From NCBI GenBank assembly GCA_017388175.1, contig JAFOTD010000009.1, positions 1-62,005 on the forward strand: DNA of 62,005 nucleotides. Reading direction: 5' to 3'. Below are positions 16,784 through 25,976 of this stretch, piece after piece. The DNA comes from Clostridia bacterium. Lineage in GTDB: Bacteria; Bacillota; Clostridia; Christensenellales; CAG-138. A model generated the notes under the pieces. The model saw only the letters and a list, made by a program, of their open reading frames with translations, was not told the origin of the DNA and did not search any database. The translations under genes and the position numbers were made by a program. How positions within the stretch are numbered: the stretch's first letter is position 1; each line of letters starts with the position of its first letter.

Positions 16784-17529
16784 CGTCGCTTGTCAGCGTA
16801 ATTATACCGACGTATCGGTGTGCAGGGACGATCGAACAGAGCGTTCGTTCCGCGCTTTCCCAAACGGTTTCCGACATCGAGGTGGTTGCCGTGGACGATA
16901 TGTCCGACGACGGAACGGCCGACATTTTGCACGCGATCGAAAAACAGGATCCGCGGCTCAAGGTGATTGAGCTTACCGAGCCCGGCGACGCCGCAAGCAC
17001 CCGGAACTGCGCCGTGCGCGCGGCGAAGGCCGACTGGATTGCCTTTTTGGACAGCGACGATTTGTGGGAGCCGGACAAGCTTGCCCGTGAGCTCGCGGCC
17101 GCAAAAGAAACCGGTGCGTCATTCGTGTATACCGCGGCCGCGTGCATGGACGAAACAGGCGCGCCGACGGGGAAGGTCTTTTCCGTGCCGGATTCGGTGA
17201 CCGCAAAGAAGCTTCTTTACGGAAACGACGTGATCACCAGCACGGTGCTGGTAAAACGCGCGCTGTACGAAACGCATCCGATGGAGCGCGGCGACCTGCA
17301 TGAGGATCTGATCTGCTGGTACCACCTTTTAAAGACCGGCGCAAAGACGGCCGGCATCAATGAGCCGCTCGTACGCTATCGTGTCAGCAAAAATTCCAAG
17401 TCCGGGAACAAGCGCAAGTCCGCCGTAATGGCGTGGAAGACCTATCGGCATCTCGGGATCGGCTTCTTCCCGCGGATTGCGTGCTTTTTCGGTTATTGCC
17501 TGCACGGGATCAGACGGTACTGGCTATGA
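16780..17529 (+). CDS. GT2 glycosyltransferase
   Basis: A 249-residue family 2 glycosyltransferase. It has the start SLVSVIIPTYRCAGTIEQSV, the VVAVDDMSDDGT nucleotide-binding loop, and the DxD-type metal site in FLDSDDLWEPDKL. It probably adds one sugar to the lipid-linked glycan in the cytoplasm. It overlaps both neighbours by four bases (ATGA), showing tight coupling within the operon. Donor and acceptor are unknown. Confidence 0.9.
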   Translation: MTSLVSVIIPTYRCAGTIEQSVRSALSQTVSDIEVVAVDDMSDDGTADILHAIEKQDPRLKVIELTEPGDAASTRNCAVRAAKADWIAFLDSDDLWEPDKLARELAAAKETGASFVYTAAACMDETGAPTGKVFSVPDSVTAKKLLYGNDVITSTVLVKRALYETHPMERGDLHEDLICWYHLLKTGAKTAGINEPLVRYRVSKNSKSGNKRKSAVMAWKTYRHLGIGFFPRIACFFGYCLHGIRRYWL

Positions 17530-18743
17530 AGGAGTCGCTTCTTGCGAAACTGAAACGTATTCGCCCGTGCGACGTCGGGCACTTCTTTCTTTTTCTTCTT
17601 GCGCTGCTGCCCGCGGCGATCTACCGGAGAAAACGAAAGCACCTTTGGCTGCTTTGCGAATACGCGAACGAGGCGCAGGACAACGCGTTCGCGCTGTTTA
17701 GGCATCTGCGGAAAAAGCATCCGGAGATCGACGCCGTCTACGCGATCAAACGCCGCTCGCCCGCGTACGAAACGGTCGCCGCAATCGGACCGACGGTTGA
17801 TTTCGGAAGCCTGAAGCACTGGATCTTTTATCTTGCCGCGGAGGTCAACATCTCGAGCCAGAAGGGCGGCAAGCCGAACGCCGCGGTGTGCTACGTTTTT
17901 GAGGTTGTGCTGGGCTGGCTCAAAAACCGCCGCGTATTTTTGCAGCACGGCGTGACGAAGGACGATCTGCCGTTTCTGCATGCGGAAAACGCGAAGCTTT
18001 CGCTGTTCTGCTGCGCGGCAAAGCCGGAGTACGAATTCGTGCGGGACACGTTCGGGTACGCGCCGGGCGTGGTGCAGTACACGGGATTTTGCCGGTTCGA
18101 CGCGCTGCTTGACACGGCGCCCGACCCGAAGCTTGTGCTGATTCTTCCGACGTGGCGGATGTGGCTGGAGCGCGACTGCAAAACGGAGGAAGCGTTTCAA
18201 AAAAGCGCGTACTTTGCCGGCTGGAGCGCGTTTTTAAAGGACCCCGCGCTGGACACGCTGCTGCGGGAAAACGATCTGCATGCCGTGTTTTGCGTGCACC
18301 GCAACATGTCGCGGTTCGAGACCTGTTTCTCTGCGGCGTCGGATCGGATTGCGGTGAAGCGGTGGAGTGAGGTTTCGGTGCCGGAGCTGATTAAAAAGGC
18401 GTCGGTGCTCGTAACCGATTTTTCAAGCGTTTATATGGACTTTGCGTTCATGAAAAAACCGGTCGTGTATTATCAGTTCGACCGGGAGGCGTTCCGGGAC
18501 GGGCACTTGCCGACGGGTTACTTTGATTATGAACGGGACGGGTTCGGTCCGATCGCCGAAACCGAAACGGATGCGGTCGGTGCCCTGCGGGGCGTGATCG
18601 AAAACGGCTGCCGCATGGACGCGTGCTATGAGGAGCGGGTCGACCGGTTTTTCACGCTGCGCGACGGCGACAGCGCGGAACGGACGACGCAAGCGATTAA
18701 GGAGATGATCAAACGAAATGGGAAAAATCTTGAGATGGTGTAA
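17526..18743 (+). CDS. CDP-glycerol glycerophosphotransferase-like protein (TagB/TagF family)
   Basis: A 405-residue protein of the teichoic-acid primase/polymerase family. After a short basic N-terminus and a hydrophobic segment (HFFLFLLALLPAAIYR) comes the region with YFLAAEVNISSQ-type residues, FLQHGVTKDD (the HG pair that binds CDP-glycerol), GFCRFDALL and LILPTWRMWL. The end has the LVTDFSSVYMDFAFMKKPVVYYQ segment containing the conserved TDFSS. The family transfers glycerol- or ribitol-phosphate from CDP-polyols to a membrane glycan. Its presence suggests that the polymer carries polyol-phosphate. The start overlaps the GT2 stop (ATGA). Confidence 0.88.
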   Translation: MKESLLAKLKRIRPCDVGHFFLFLLALLPAAIYRRKRKHLWLLCEYANEAQDNAFALFRHLRKKHPEIDAVYAIKRRSPAYETVAAIGPTVDFGSLKHWIFYLAAEVNISSQKGGKPNAAVCYVFEVVLGWLKNRRVFLQHGVTKDDLPFLHAENAKLSLFCCAAKPEYEFVRDTFGYAPGVVQYTGFCRFDALLDTAPDPKLVLILPTWRMWLERDCKTEEAFQKSAYFAGWSAFLKDPALDTLLRENDLHAVFCVHRNMSRFETCFSAASDRIAVKRWSEVSVPELIKKASVLVTDFSSVYMDFAFMKKPVVYYQFDREAFRDGHLPTGYFDYERDGFGPIAETETDAVGALRGVIENGCRMDACYEERVDRFFTLRDGDSAERTTQAIKEMIKRNGKNLEMV

Positions 18744-19563
18744 AAGCTGGGTACTGAAGTTCACCAAGTACTGGGATCTTCTGGTATTGCTCGTGCAGCG
18801 CGATATCAAGCTGAAATACAGGAGAAGCTTTTTGGGCTACGTCTGGAGCGTACTGAATCCGCTCCTCTCGATGCTCGTCATGGTTATCGTATTTTCCACG
18901 ATGTTTAAACGCAAGATCGAGAACTTTCCGGTATACCTGATCTGCGGCAACATTCTGTTCTCGTTCATGCGTGAAGCGACGACCAAGTCGATGACCTCGG
19001 TCATCGAAAACGCGTCGCTGCTCAAGAAGGCGAACGTGCCGAAGTACATTTTTACGCTCAGCAAGGTAACGAGCAGCATGGTCAATTTTGTCCTGTCGCT
19101 CGGCGCGCTGATTATCGTTATGATCGCGACGGGCGTACCGTTCCGCTTTACGAATCTTCTGATCATCGTTCCGATCCTGGAGCTGTACGTGTTCTGCGTC
19201 GGGCTCGGACTGTTCCTTGCGGCGGCGACGGTATTCTTCCGCGACATCAGAAACATCTGGGGCGTGGTCACGCTCGCGTGGATGTATATGACGCCGATCT
19301 TCTATTCGCTGGGCAGCTTTTATGACGACAAAGCGCCGGACAAAAGTCAGGCGGCGACCGCGCTCGGTCTGTTCATCCGCCGCTACAATCCGATGTACAT
19401 GTACATTCAGCAGTTCCGCTATTTTATCATCAACAATGCGGACGTATGGGAGGTCCCCACGCCGGAGCTCATGTGGCGCGGCGCGATCGTCGCCTTCGGC
19501 GCGCTCGTGATCGGCGCGCTGATGTTCAAGTCGATCAAGAACAAATTCATCCTTTATATTTGA
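18718..19563 (+). CDS. ABC polysaccharide/teichoic acid exporter, permease subunit (TagG-like)
   Basis: A 281-residue membrane protein of the ABC-2 type with six predicted helices. The family-typical N-terminal stretch is DLLVLLVQRDIKLKYRRSFLGYVWSVLNPLL, and the FRDIRNIWGV and TPIFYS segments follow. It moves lipid-linked polymer across the membrane together with the ATPase encoded next. Its start lies 26 bases inside the preceding gene. Confidence 0.92.
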   Translation: MGKILRWCKSWVLKFTKYWDLLVLLVQRDIKLKYRRSFLGYVWSVLNPLLSMLVMVIVFSTMFKRKIENFPVYLICGNILFSFMREATTKSMTSVIENASLLKKANVPKYIFTLSKVTSSMVNFVLSLGALIIVMIATGVPFRFTNLLIIVPILELYVFCVGLGLFLAAATVFFRDIRNIWGVVTLAWMYMTPIFYSLGSFYDDKAPDKSQAATALGLFIRRYNPMYMYIQQFRYFIINNADVWEVPTPELMWRGAIVAFGALVIGALMFKSIKNKFILYI

Positions 19564-19568
19564 CGTCT

Positions 19569-20360
19569 ATGGAACAGATCGAAAAAAGCAGAGAGCAGGG
19601 CAAGCCCTGCATTCAGATCAAGGACGCTTCCGTGCGGTTCAACATCGCGGGGGAGAAGGTCGACAACCTCAAGGAATACTTTATCAAGCTCGTAAAGCGC
19701 GAGCTGCGCTTCAAGGAATTCTATGCGCTGAAGGACATCGACCTGACGATCCGGCAGGGTGAATCCTGGGCGCTGATCGGTTCCAACGGTGCGGGCAAGA
19801 GCACGCTTTTGAAGCTTATATGCGGGATTCTTGCGCCACACACCGGGTCGGTCAAGGTCAGCGGCAGCATCGCGCCGATGATCGAGCTCGGCGCGGGCTT
19901 CGATCCGAATCTGACCGCAAAGGAGAACATTTTCATCAACGGCGCGGTACTGGGACACAGCCGCAAATTCATGAGGGAGCAATACGATAAGATCGTCGAG
20001 TTCGCCGAGCTCCGGGATTTCATGGAGCTGCCGATCAAAAACTATTCAAGCGGCATGCGTGCTCGGCTCGGGTTTGCGGTCGCAACGATCGTCGATCCCG
20101 ATATTCTGATCATCGACGAGGTCCTTGCCGTCGGAGACGCGAAATTTCAGGAAAAATGCCGTAAGCGCATCGCGGAACTTCTGGACCGCGGCACGACGCT
20201 GCTGTTCGTTTCGCACGCGAAAGCGCCGGTGCTGGAGCTTTGCAAAAACGCGGTCTGGCTGGATCACGGCAGGATTCGCATGACGGATTCGCCGGAGACG
20301 GTCTATCAGGCGTACGAGAGCTTTCTCGGGCTTGAGAAGAAGGAGAAGGCGGAACCGTAA
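19569..20360 (+). CDS. ABC polysaccharide/teichoic acid exporter, ATP-binding subunit (TagH-like)
   Basis: A 263-residue ATPase. It has the Walker A GSNGAGKSTLLK, the signature YSSGMRARLGFAV, Walker B DILIIDEVLAVGD and the H-loop FVSHAK. The N-terminal VDNLKEYFIKLVKRELRFKEFYAL is typical of polysaccharide exporters of the TagH/Wzt type. There is no long C-terminal sugar-binding domain, so substrate recognition is probably like TagH without its extracellular tail. I use the ATG at 19569, five bases after the permease stop; an upstream frame would overlap the permease. Confidence 0.93.
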   Translation: MEQIEKSREQGKPCIQIKDASVRFNIAGEKVDNLKEYFIKLVKRELRFKEFYALKDIDLTIRQGESWALIGSNGAGKSTLLKLICGILAPHTGSVKVSGSIAPMIELGAGFDPNLTAKENIFINGAVLGHSRKFMREQYDKIVEFAELRDFMELPIKNYSSGMRARLGFAVATIVDPDILIIDEVLAVGDAKFQEKCRKRIAELLDRGTTLLFVSHAKAPVLELCKNAVWLDHGRIRMTDSPETVYQAYESFLGLEKKEKAEP

Positions 20361-20392
20361 CAGAATAAACAAAGAGGGGGCAAGAGGAGTAA

Positions 20393-21595
20393 ATGCTGTT
20401 TGGAAAAAAGAAAGAGGATCCGGAAGAGCGTCTGACGGCGGAAGCCGAGGAAGAGACGATCGAAGAAGAGGAGATCGAGGACCGATTTACGCCGGACGAG
20501 GAGCCGGGGCAGCCGGAAACGTCGCTTCTGAGCGTCGTGATCCCGGTCTATAACGCAGAAACGGATCTGCCCGCCTGTCTGAAATCGATCCGGCAGCAGA
20601 ACTACCAAAACTGGGAAGTCATTCTGGTGGACGACGGCTCGAAGGACGGCAGCGGCCGCATCTGCGACGAAGCGGCGGCAGCGGATCCGCGGTTCCGCGT
20701 CATCCACAAGGAGAACGCCGGCGTATCCAACGCGAGAAACGACGGGATCGAGGCGGCGAAGGGCCGGTATCTGATGTTCATCGACGCGGATGACGTTGTT
20801 GCGCCGTACTACTTCAAGCATATGGTGCGGGCGGCAGAGAAGTACAATCCGGATCTTTTGATCTGCGGCTTCGAGCGGTTCAATGACACGTGGCAGCAGC
20901 GTTATAAGCTGACGAATTTCCACATTGCGATGTTCCGGGACATCAAGCAGTACCTGATGCTTTACACGGTGCCGAAGACGAATATGTTCGGCGTCTCCAT
21001 CTGGGCAAAGCTGTACCGGATGGACATGATCAACGAGCATCATCTGCGCTTCGATCCTTCGATCAGCTACGAGGAGGACTGCAACTTCATCGCGGATCTC
21101 TTAAAGCACGTCAAAACGGTCGCGGCGATGGGCGCGGTGATGTATCGCTACCGGCAGCAGGAGGAATCGCTGTCGAAAGGATACCGCAAGGATACGTTCC
21201 GTTTTCTGGTCAACGGGTACAACAGAAGATGCGGTCTTTTGAAGGACAACGATCTTTCGCAGTTCCTGCCGAAGCTCAAGAGCATCTTCTTTACCGTTGT
21301 CAAAACTACCTGCAAGAAGATCCTGAACGCGGACCTTCCGCAGGAGGAAAAGATCGAGGAATACCGGAAGCTGATAGAGTTTCCCGAGGTGAGGGACGCG
21401 ACCACGTTTGAACGGAAATCCAAGTCCGGGTTTACCAACCGCATCTGCACCGCGATCAAGGAAAAGGATCCGAAGAAGCTCGATCGCGTCATGCGGTCGT
21501 GGCAGACGAAGGACAAGGCGTTCGCGTTCCTTTATAAGATCAAGCGCGGCGTGAAAAAGGTCCTCAAAAAAATCAAAAGGCTGGTGAAAAGATGA
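20393..21595 (+). CDS. GT2 glycosyltransferase with acidic N-terminal extension
   Basis: A 400-residue protein. The first 40 residues are strongly acidic (EAEEETIEEEEIEDRF) and are not part of the fold. Residues about 44-260 are a GT2 domain with LSVVIPVYNAETDLPACL, VDDGSKDGSG and the metal-binding FIDADD. The C-terminal 60 residues are lysine-rich (KIKRGVKKVLKKIKRLVKR), suggesting contact with the membrane surface. GAGGAG precedes the ATG. It belongs to the glycan operon and overlaps the next start (ATGA). Confidence 0.88.
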   Translation: MLFGKKKEDPEERLTAEAEEETIEEEEIEDRFTPDEEPGQPETSLLSVVIPVYNAETDLPACLKSIRQQNYQNWEVILVDDGSKDGSGRICDEAAAADPRFRVIHKENAGVSNARNDGIEAAKGRYLMFIDADDVVAPYYFKHMVRAAEKYNPDLLICGFERFNDTWQQRYKLTNFHIAMFRDIKQYLMLYTVPKTNMFGVSIWAKLYRMDMINEHHLRFDPSISYEEDCNFIADLLKHVKTVAAMGAVMYRYRQQEESLSKGYRKDTFRFLVNGYNRRCGLLKDNDLSQFLPKLKSIFFTVVKTTCKKILNADLPQEEKIEEYRKLIEFPEVRDATTFERKSKSGFTNRICTAIKEKDPKKLDRVMRSWQTKDKAFAFLYKIKRGVKKVLKKIKRLVKR

Positions 21596-24585
21596 AAGTC
21601 GGCATCATCACGTTCCATTTCCCGTTTAACTGCGGCGCGGCGCTGCAATGCTATGCCCTGCAGACGAAACTCGAATCGCTCGGCAACGAGGCGAAGGTCA
21701 TCAACTATACGCCGTGGTATCATTGGAACCGCTATGCGGCGCACAAGAACCCGATCTATTACGGCGGCAGAAAGTTCCGCGAGCCCGCGCGCAACATCGT
21801 GACGCGTACGTATCACGGCGCAAAGGGCTTTTACGACACGGTGCGTTCGTGGAAAAACGCCAAGGTGAAGCAGCCGCGGCAAGAGAAGTTCAAAGCGTTC
21901 CGCAAGGCGCAGCTGCACGAAACGCGGACGTACCGCACGATTCAGGCGCTGCGCGCAAACCCGCCGAAATGCGACCTGTATATCGCGGGCAGCGATCAGC
22001 TCTGGAACAGCAAGCTGACCGACGGCAAGTTTGACCCGGCGTATTTTCTGGACTTCGGCGGCGAAAAGGTCAAGCGCGCCACGTACGCGGTCGGCACGTA
22101 CTTTGACGACGCAAAGGCGGCAAAGACGCAGATCGCGCCGATGGTGAAGAAGCTCGACGCCGTTTCCCTGCGCGAAATGAAGTTTTTGCGGCCGGTGGCA
22201 GAGGCGGCGAACGAAAAAACGCCGCTGCACGTGGACGTCGACCCGACGCTGCTTTTAGACGCCAAGGCGTACGACGCGCTGCTGCCGAAGGAGCCGCTCG
22301 AAAAGGGCAAGTTCGTTGCGGTCTACACAATGCCCGGCCCCGCGCAAAAGCAGCTCAACGACGCGGCGAAGCTCGTCGAAAAGCAGAAGGGCGTGCACCT
22401 GATCGACGTGAACGGCAATCCGAATGCCGAAAACTGCCGGATCAAGGATCATCGCGTCTGTTCGCCGGAGGAGTTCCTTTGGTATATCAAAAACGCGGAA
22501 TTCGTGCTGACGAACTCGTTCCACGGGACGGTCTTTTCGGTGCTGTATCACAAGCCGTTCGCCGTGATTCTGCATAAGGAGACGGGCAACCGCGTTTCGG
22601 AGCTGCTCACAAAGCTCGGTCTTTCCGACCGGTTTACGGAGGAGACGGCAGACGTCGCAAAGATCATCGAACAGCCGGTCGACTGGAATGCTGTCGACGC
22701 CGCGCTCGAAACGCTCCGCGCAGAATCCGTACGCTACCTGAAGAACCTGTGCGGCGGAACGGAACAGCCGACGTACGTAACCGAGGAAGAGCTGAAAGCG
22801 CTGCCGGAGGAACCGGTCACGAAGACGTCCGCGCCGGCAAAAGCGCCGGCGAAAGCGCCTGCGGCGAAGGCGCCCGCGGCAAGTCCTGTCCCGGTGCGCG
22901 ATCAGATCGAAGCCGCAAAGAAGGCAAAGACGATGTATACCGACGATAAAAACGCGCAGGTCGTGCTTGCGCTGCTCAAGAAATACAATATCAAAAAGAT
23001 CGTCGTGTCGCCCGGCACGACCAACGTTCCGATCGCGCGCGCGGTGCAGCTCGATCCGTTCTTCGAGGGCTACTCCGCGGTCGACGAGCGCGGCGCGGCA
23101 TACCTCGCGGGCGGGCTTGCATTCGCCACGGGCGAACCGGTCGCGATTTCCTGCACGGGCGCGACCGCCTCGCGTGATTATGTTCCGGGACTGACAGAAG
23201 CATACTATCGCGGACTGCCGGTGATCGCGATCACCTCGCAGCACCATTCGCCGTGTCCCACCGACCTGATGCCGCAGATGACGGACCGTACCGTTTCGCA
23301 AAACGATATCAAACGGTTCGCTGCGATCCTGCCGCTCATCAAGGACGACGAGGATTACCGCGCCTGTGTGCAGCTCGTCAATGAGGCGCTGTACACCGCA
23401 ACCCGCAGGGACGCGGGCCCGGTGCATATCAATCTTCCGGTCGGCAACCTGTATTCGTTCACGACGAAGGAGCTGCCGGACGTGCAGAAGATCGACGTGT
23501 ACGACGCCGAGGACTTCCCGGCGGACGCGCTGAGGACTGCGCTGCGGGGGAAAAAGGTCGCTCTGTTCATCGGCTCGCACAAGCCGTTCGACAAAGAAAC
23601 GAAGGCGGCGATTGAGTCGTTCGCCGTGCGGATGGACGCGCCGGTGTTCTGCGACAACACTGCGAACTATACCGGTAAAAACCGTGTGCTGAGCGAGGTC
23701 GCGGGGGATCTTGCGGAGCTTAATAACCTTCCGGATCTTGTCATTGATCTCGGCTCCGTGTCCGGCGACTACAGCGCGTCGCGGCTGTTCAAAGACCGCC
23801 GCGTGTGGCGCATCTCGGAAGATCGGAAGTTCCATAACCGTCATGGCGCGGAGATCGTCGAAAAGCTGTTCTTCTGCTCGGAACGTTACTTCTTCCAAAG
23901 CCTGTCCGATGCGGACGGCGGCGCGAAGTATTACGGATTCGTTCGTGAATCGGTTCGGGAGACGCAGGTTCCCGCGATTCCGCTGTCCAATATCTACGCG
24001 GCTTCGAAGCTGGCGAAACTGCTGCCCGAAAACAGCTTCCTCCACCTGGGGATTCTGAATTCTTTGCGCAGTATGAATTATTTTGCGCCGGATCCGAGCG
24101 TGACCGTCAGCTGCAACGTCGGCGGCTTCGGCATCGACGGCGCGCTGTCCACGGCGCTCGGGCAATCGCTTGCGGATCCGAAACGGCTGTCGTTCTGTCT
24201 GCTCGGCGACCTCGCGTTCTTCTACGATATGAACGCGCTCGGCAACCGGCATGTGGGCAACAACCTGCGTATCCTTCTGATCAACAACGAACGCGGCATG
24301 GAGTTCCGTCTGAATGCCAGCCTCGAGCGGCTGTGGGGATCCGACACCGACAACTATATCGCCGCGCGCGGACACTTCGGCAGCGCGAAGGCGTGGGCGG
24401 AGTCGATGGGATTTACGTACATGACTGCCGACACGAAGGAGGCGTTTGACAAACAGATCGAATCGTTCTGTGACGCGAACCCGAACCGCTTCGGGCATCC
24501 GGTCGTATTTGAGATCTTCACCGACGTCGAGAATGAAAAGACGGCGCTTTCGAGCCTTCGTGCTTTTAACCGGCCGATCCGGTAA
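21592..24585 (+). CDS. Fusion: polysaccharide pyruvyl transferase + MenD-like thiamine-diphosphate enzyme
   Basis: A 997-residue two-part enzyme. Residues 1-about 400 match the polysaccharide pyruvyl transferase family (FNCGAALQCYALQTKL, YIAGSDQLWNS, NSFHGTVFSVLYHKPF), which places pyruvate ketals from phosphoenolpyruvate on glycans. A linker rich in Ala, Lys and Pro (about 414-435) leads to a complete ThDP enzyme most like MenD. This part has VSPGTTNVPIARA, the catalytic-type glutamate E499 in VDERGAAYLAGG, a middle domain, and the ThDP-binding GDL (872-874) with paired asparagines about 24 residues later. No stop or frameshift lies between the parts. No menaquinone genes are nearby, so the second half is more likely to make a glycan building block. 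The reaction is unknown. Overlapping ATGA with the previous gene. Confidence 0.85.
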   Translation: MKVGIITFHFPFNCGAALQCYALQTKLESLGNEAKVINYTPWYHWNRYAAHKNPIYYGGRKFREPARNIVTRTYHGAKGFYDTVRSWKNAKVKQPRQEKFKAFRKAQLHETRTYRTIQALRANPPKCDLYIAGSDQLWNSKLTDGKFDPAYFLDFGGEKVKRATYAVGTYFDDAKAAKTQIAPMVKKLDAVSLREMKFLRPVAEAANEKTPLHVDVDPTLLLDAKAYDALLPKEPLEKGKFVAVYTMPGPAQKQLNDAAKLVEKQKGVHLIDVNGNPNAENCRIKDHRVCSPEEFLWYIKNAEFVLTNSFHGTVFSVLYHKPFAVILHKETGNRVSELLTKLGLSDRFTEETADVAKIIEQPVDWNAVDAALETLRAESVRYLKNLCGGTEQPTYVTEEELKALPEEPVTKTSAPAKAPAKAPAAKAPAASPVPVRDQIEAAKKAKTMYTDDKNAQVVLALLKKYNIKKIVVSPGTTNVPIARAVQLDPFFEGYSAVDERGAAYLAGGLAFATGEPVAISCTGATASRDYVPGLTEAYYRGLPVIAITSQHHSPCPTDLMPQMTDRTVSQNDIKRFAAILPLIKDDEDYRACVQLVNEALYTATRRDAGPVHINLPVGNLYSFTTKELPDVQKIDVYDAEDFPADALRTALRGKKVALFIGSHKPFDKETKAAIESFAVRMDAPVFCDNTANYTGKNRVLSEVAGDLAELNNLPDLVIDLGSVSGDYSASRLFKDRRVWRISEDRKFHNRHGAEIVEKLFFCSERYFFQSLSDADGGAKYYGFVRESVRETQVPAIPLSNIYAASKLAKLLPENSFLHLGILNSLRSMNYFAPDPSVTVSCNVGGFGIDGALSTALGQSLADPKRLSFCLLGDLAFFYDMNALGNRHVGNNLRILLINNERGMEFRLNASLERLWGSDTDNYIAARGHFGSAKAWAESMGFTYMTADTKEAFDKQIESFCDANPNRFGHPVVFEIFTDVENEKTALSSLRAFNRPIR

Positions 24586-24590
24586 CGCCT

Positions 24591-25748
24591 ATGGAAGAGA
24601 GTAAACGCATTCTGCTGCTCGGAGGAACCGGCGCAATCGGCGCAAGCGTCGCGCCGGAGCTTTTGCGGCGCGGTTTTTCGGTGTACATTACGAGTCGTTC
24701 GGCGCACGCGTCGAACGAGCCCGGAATCATTTATATTCAGGGCAACGCCAAGGACGATGCGTTCTTGGACGAGCTTCTCGCGGAGCGGTTCGACGCGATC
24801 GTCGATTTCATGATCTACACGACCGAATCGTTTGCCGCGCGATACGAAAAGCTGCTTTCCGCTGCGGAGCATTACGTGTTTTTGTCCTCATACCGGGTGT
24901 ACGGCGACAACGGCGCAAAACCGATCACGGAGCAAAGCCCGCGGCTTTTGGACAGCGTCAACGATCCGGAATATCTGAAGACGGATGAGTACGGGCTCAC
25001 CAAGGCGAGGCAGGAGGATCTCCTTCGCGCCGGAAGCCGGAAGAACTTCACGATCATTCGTCCCGCGATCACCTATGCCGGCGACCGTTTCCAGCTCGGC
25101 ACGATGGAAGCGAACGAATTTCTCGTACGGGTGAAAAACAAAAAAGTCGTAATCTTCCCGAAGGAGATGCTGAATAAGCAGGCGACCATGACGTGGGCGG
25201 GCGACGTCGGCAAAATGATCGCCCGGCTCGTGCTGAACGAGAAGGCGTACGGCGAAACGTACACGGCGGCGACGGCGGAGCATCACACGTGGGGAGAGAT
25301 CCTGAAGACGTATGAGCGCATTCTCGGCATGCGGACGAAGCTCGTTCCGCTCGACGTTTACCGGAACGTCGTCGGACGGCAGTGGCAGATCAAGTACGAT
25401 CGCATGCTGGACCGTGTGATCGACAACACGAAAGTGCTGACGGCGACGGGAATGCGGCAGAAGGAGCTGATGCCGCTTTCGGAGGGGCTTCGCATCGAGC
25501 TGTACGGGTTCATGAAAAACCCGAAGTTCAAGACCGTAGACAAGGAGATGCAAGCGCGGTTCGACCGTGTCACGGGAGACGCGTCCAAAGCGACGAGAGC
25601 ACGGCGCAAGCTGTCGGACGTGCTGCGCCGCGCGCGAGAGTATCACAAAAAAGGGATACTAAAAAAGGCGATCAGGGAAAAGCTGTATCGTGTTCAGCCG
25701 CTTCGCAAAGCGGTGCACGGCATAAAGCGTGTGTTCGGCAAAAAATGA
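24591..25748 (+). CDS. NAD-dependent epimerase-like protein with basic tail
   Basis: A 385-residue short-chain dehydrogenase-like protein with LLLGGTGAIGASVA (nucleotide loop), DFMIYTTESF, the FLSSYRVYGD strand and a Tyr-Gly-Leu-Thr-Lys catalytic motif (EYGLTKARQED). Residues 1-about 300 are the fold; the last 60 residues are a highly basic tail without a known domain. It starts five bases after the fusion gene, so it is in the same operon and probably modifies a sugar nucleotide or an intermediate of the ThDP enzyme. A clear ribosome binding site is not visible. Confidence 0.82.
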   Translation: MEESKRILLLGGTGAIGASVAPELLRRGFSVYITSRSAHASNEPGIIYIQGNAKDDAFLDELLAERFDAIVDFMIYTTESFAARYEKLLSAAEHYVFLSSYRVYGDNGAKPITEQSPRLLDSVNDPEYLKTDEYGLTKARQEDLLRAGSRKNFTIIRPAITYAGDRFQLGTMEANEFLVRVKNKKVVIFPKEMLNKQATMTWAGDVGKMIARLVLNEKAYGETYTAATAEHHTWGEILKTYERILGMRTKLVPLDVYRNVVGRQWQIKYDRMLDRVIDNTKVLTATGMRQKELMPLSEGLRIELYGFMKNPKFKTVDKEMQARFDRVTGDASKATRARRKLSDVLRRAREYHKKGILKKAIREKLYRVQPLRKAVHGIKRVFGKK

Positions 25749-25758
25749 CAGCAAGGAT

Positions 25759-25781
25759 AAGGGGGCGCAAGCCTCCTTTTG
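25759..25781 (+). terminator. Terminator of the glycan operon
   Basis: AAGGGGGC and GCCTCCTT pair (one mismatch) around a GCAA tetraloop, followed by a short TT tract. It ends the polysaccharide cluster. Confidence 0.6.
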
Positions 25782-25823
25782 CGTCATAAATGTATCAAAT
25801 CGGTAAACCTTCCGCGGATTCGC

Positions 25824-25852
25824 TTGCAATTATTTGTCCGCTTCGGTAAGAT
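25824..25852 (+). promoter_or_regulatory. Candidate promoter for the glycosidase/LCP unit
   Basis: TTGCAA and TAAGAT are separated by 17 bases. The predicted leader of about 115 bases is GC-rich with several short inverted repeats; I do not recognise a known riboswitch in it. Confidence 0.5.
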
Positions 25853-25976
25853 ATAGGCGGTAATATTATCGGCTGTCGAAGCCGGGCGGACGCCGGTTTG
25901 TCTCAGACACAAATCACGCGGGAAGCGGTGCGTGTCACAATCATGACGCCGCCGGAGGGAAACAGAAAGGACCAAC

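Noticed and set aside
22255-24498. 747-codon minus-strand frame opposite the fusion gene
   Set aside because: Arg- and His-rich low-quality sequence with no motif; the plus strand has clear enzyme motifs through the same region.
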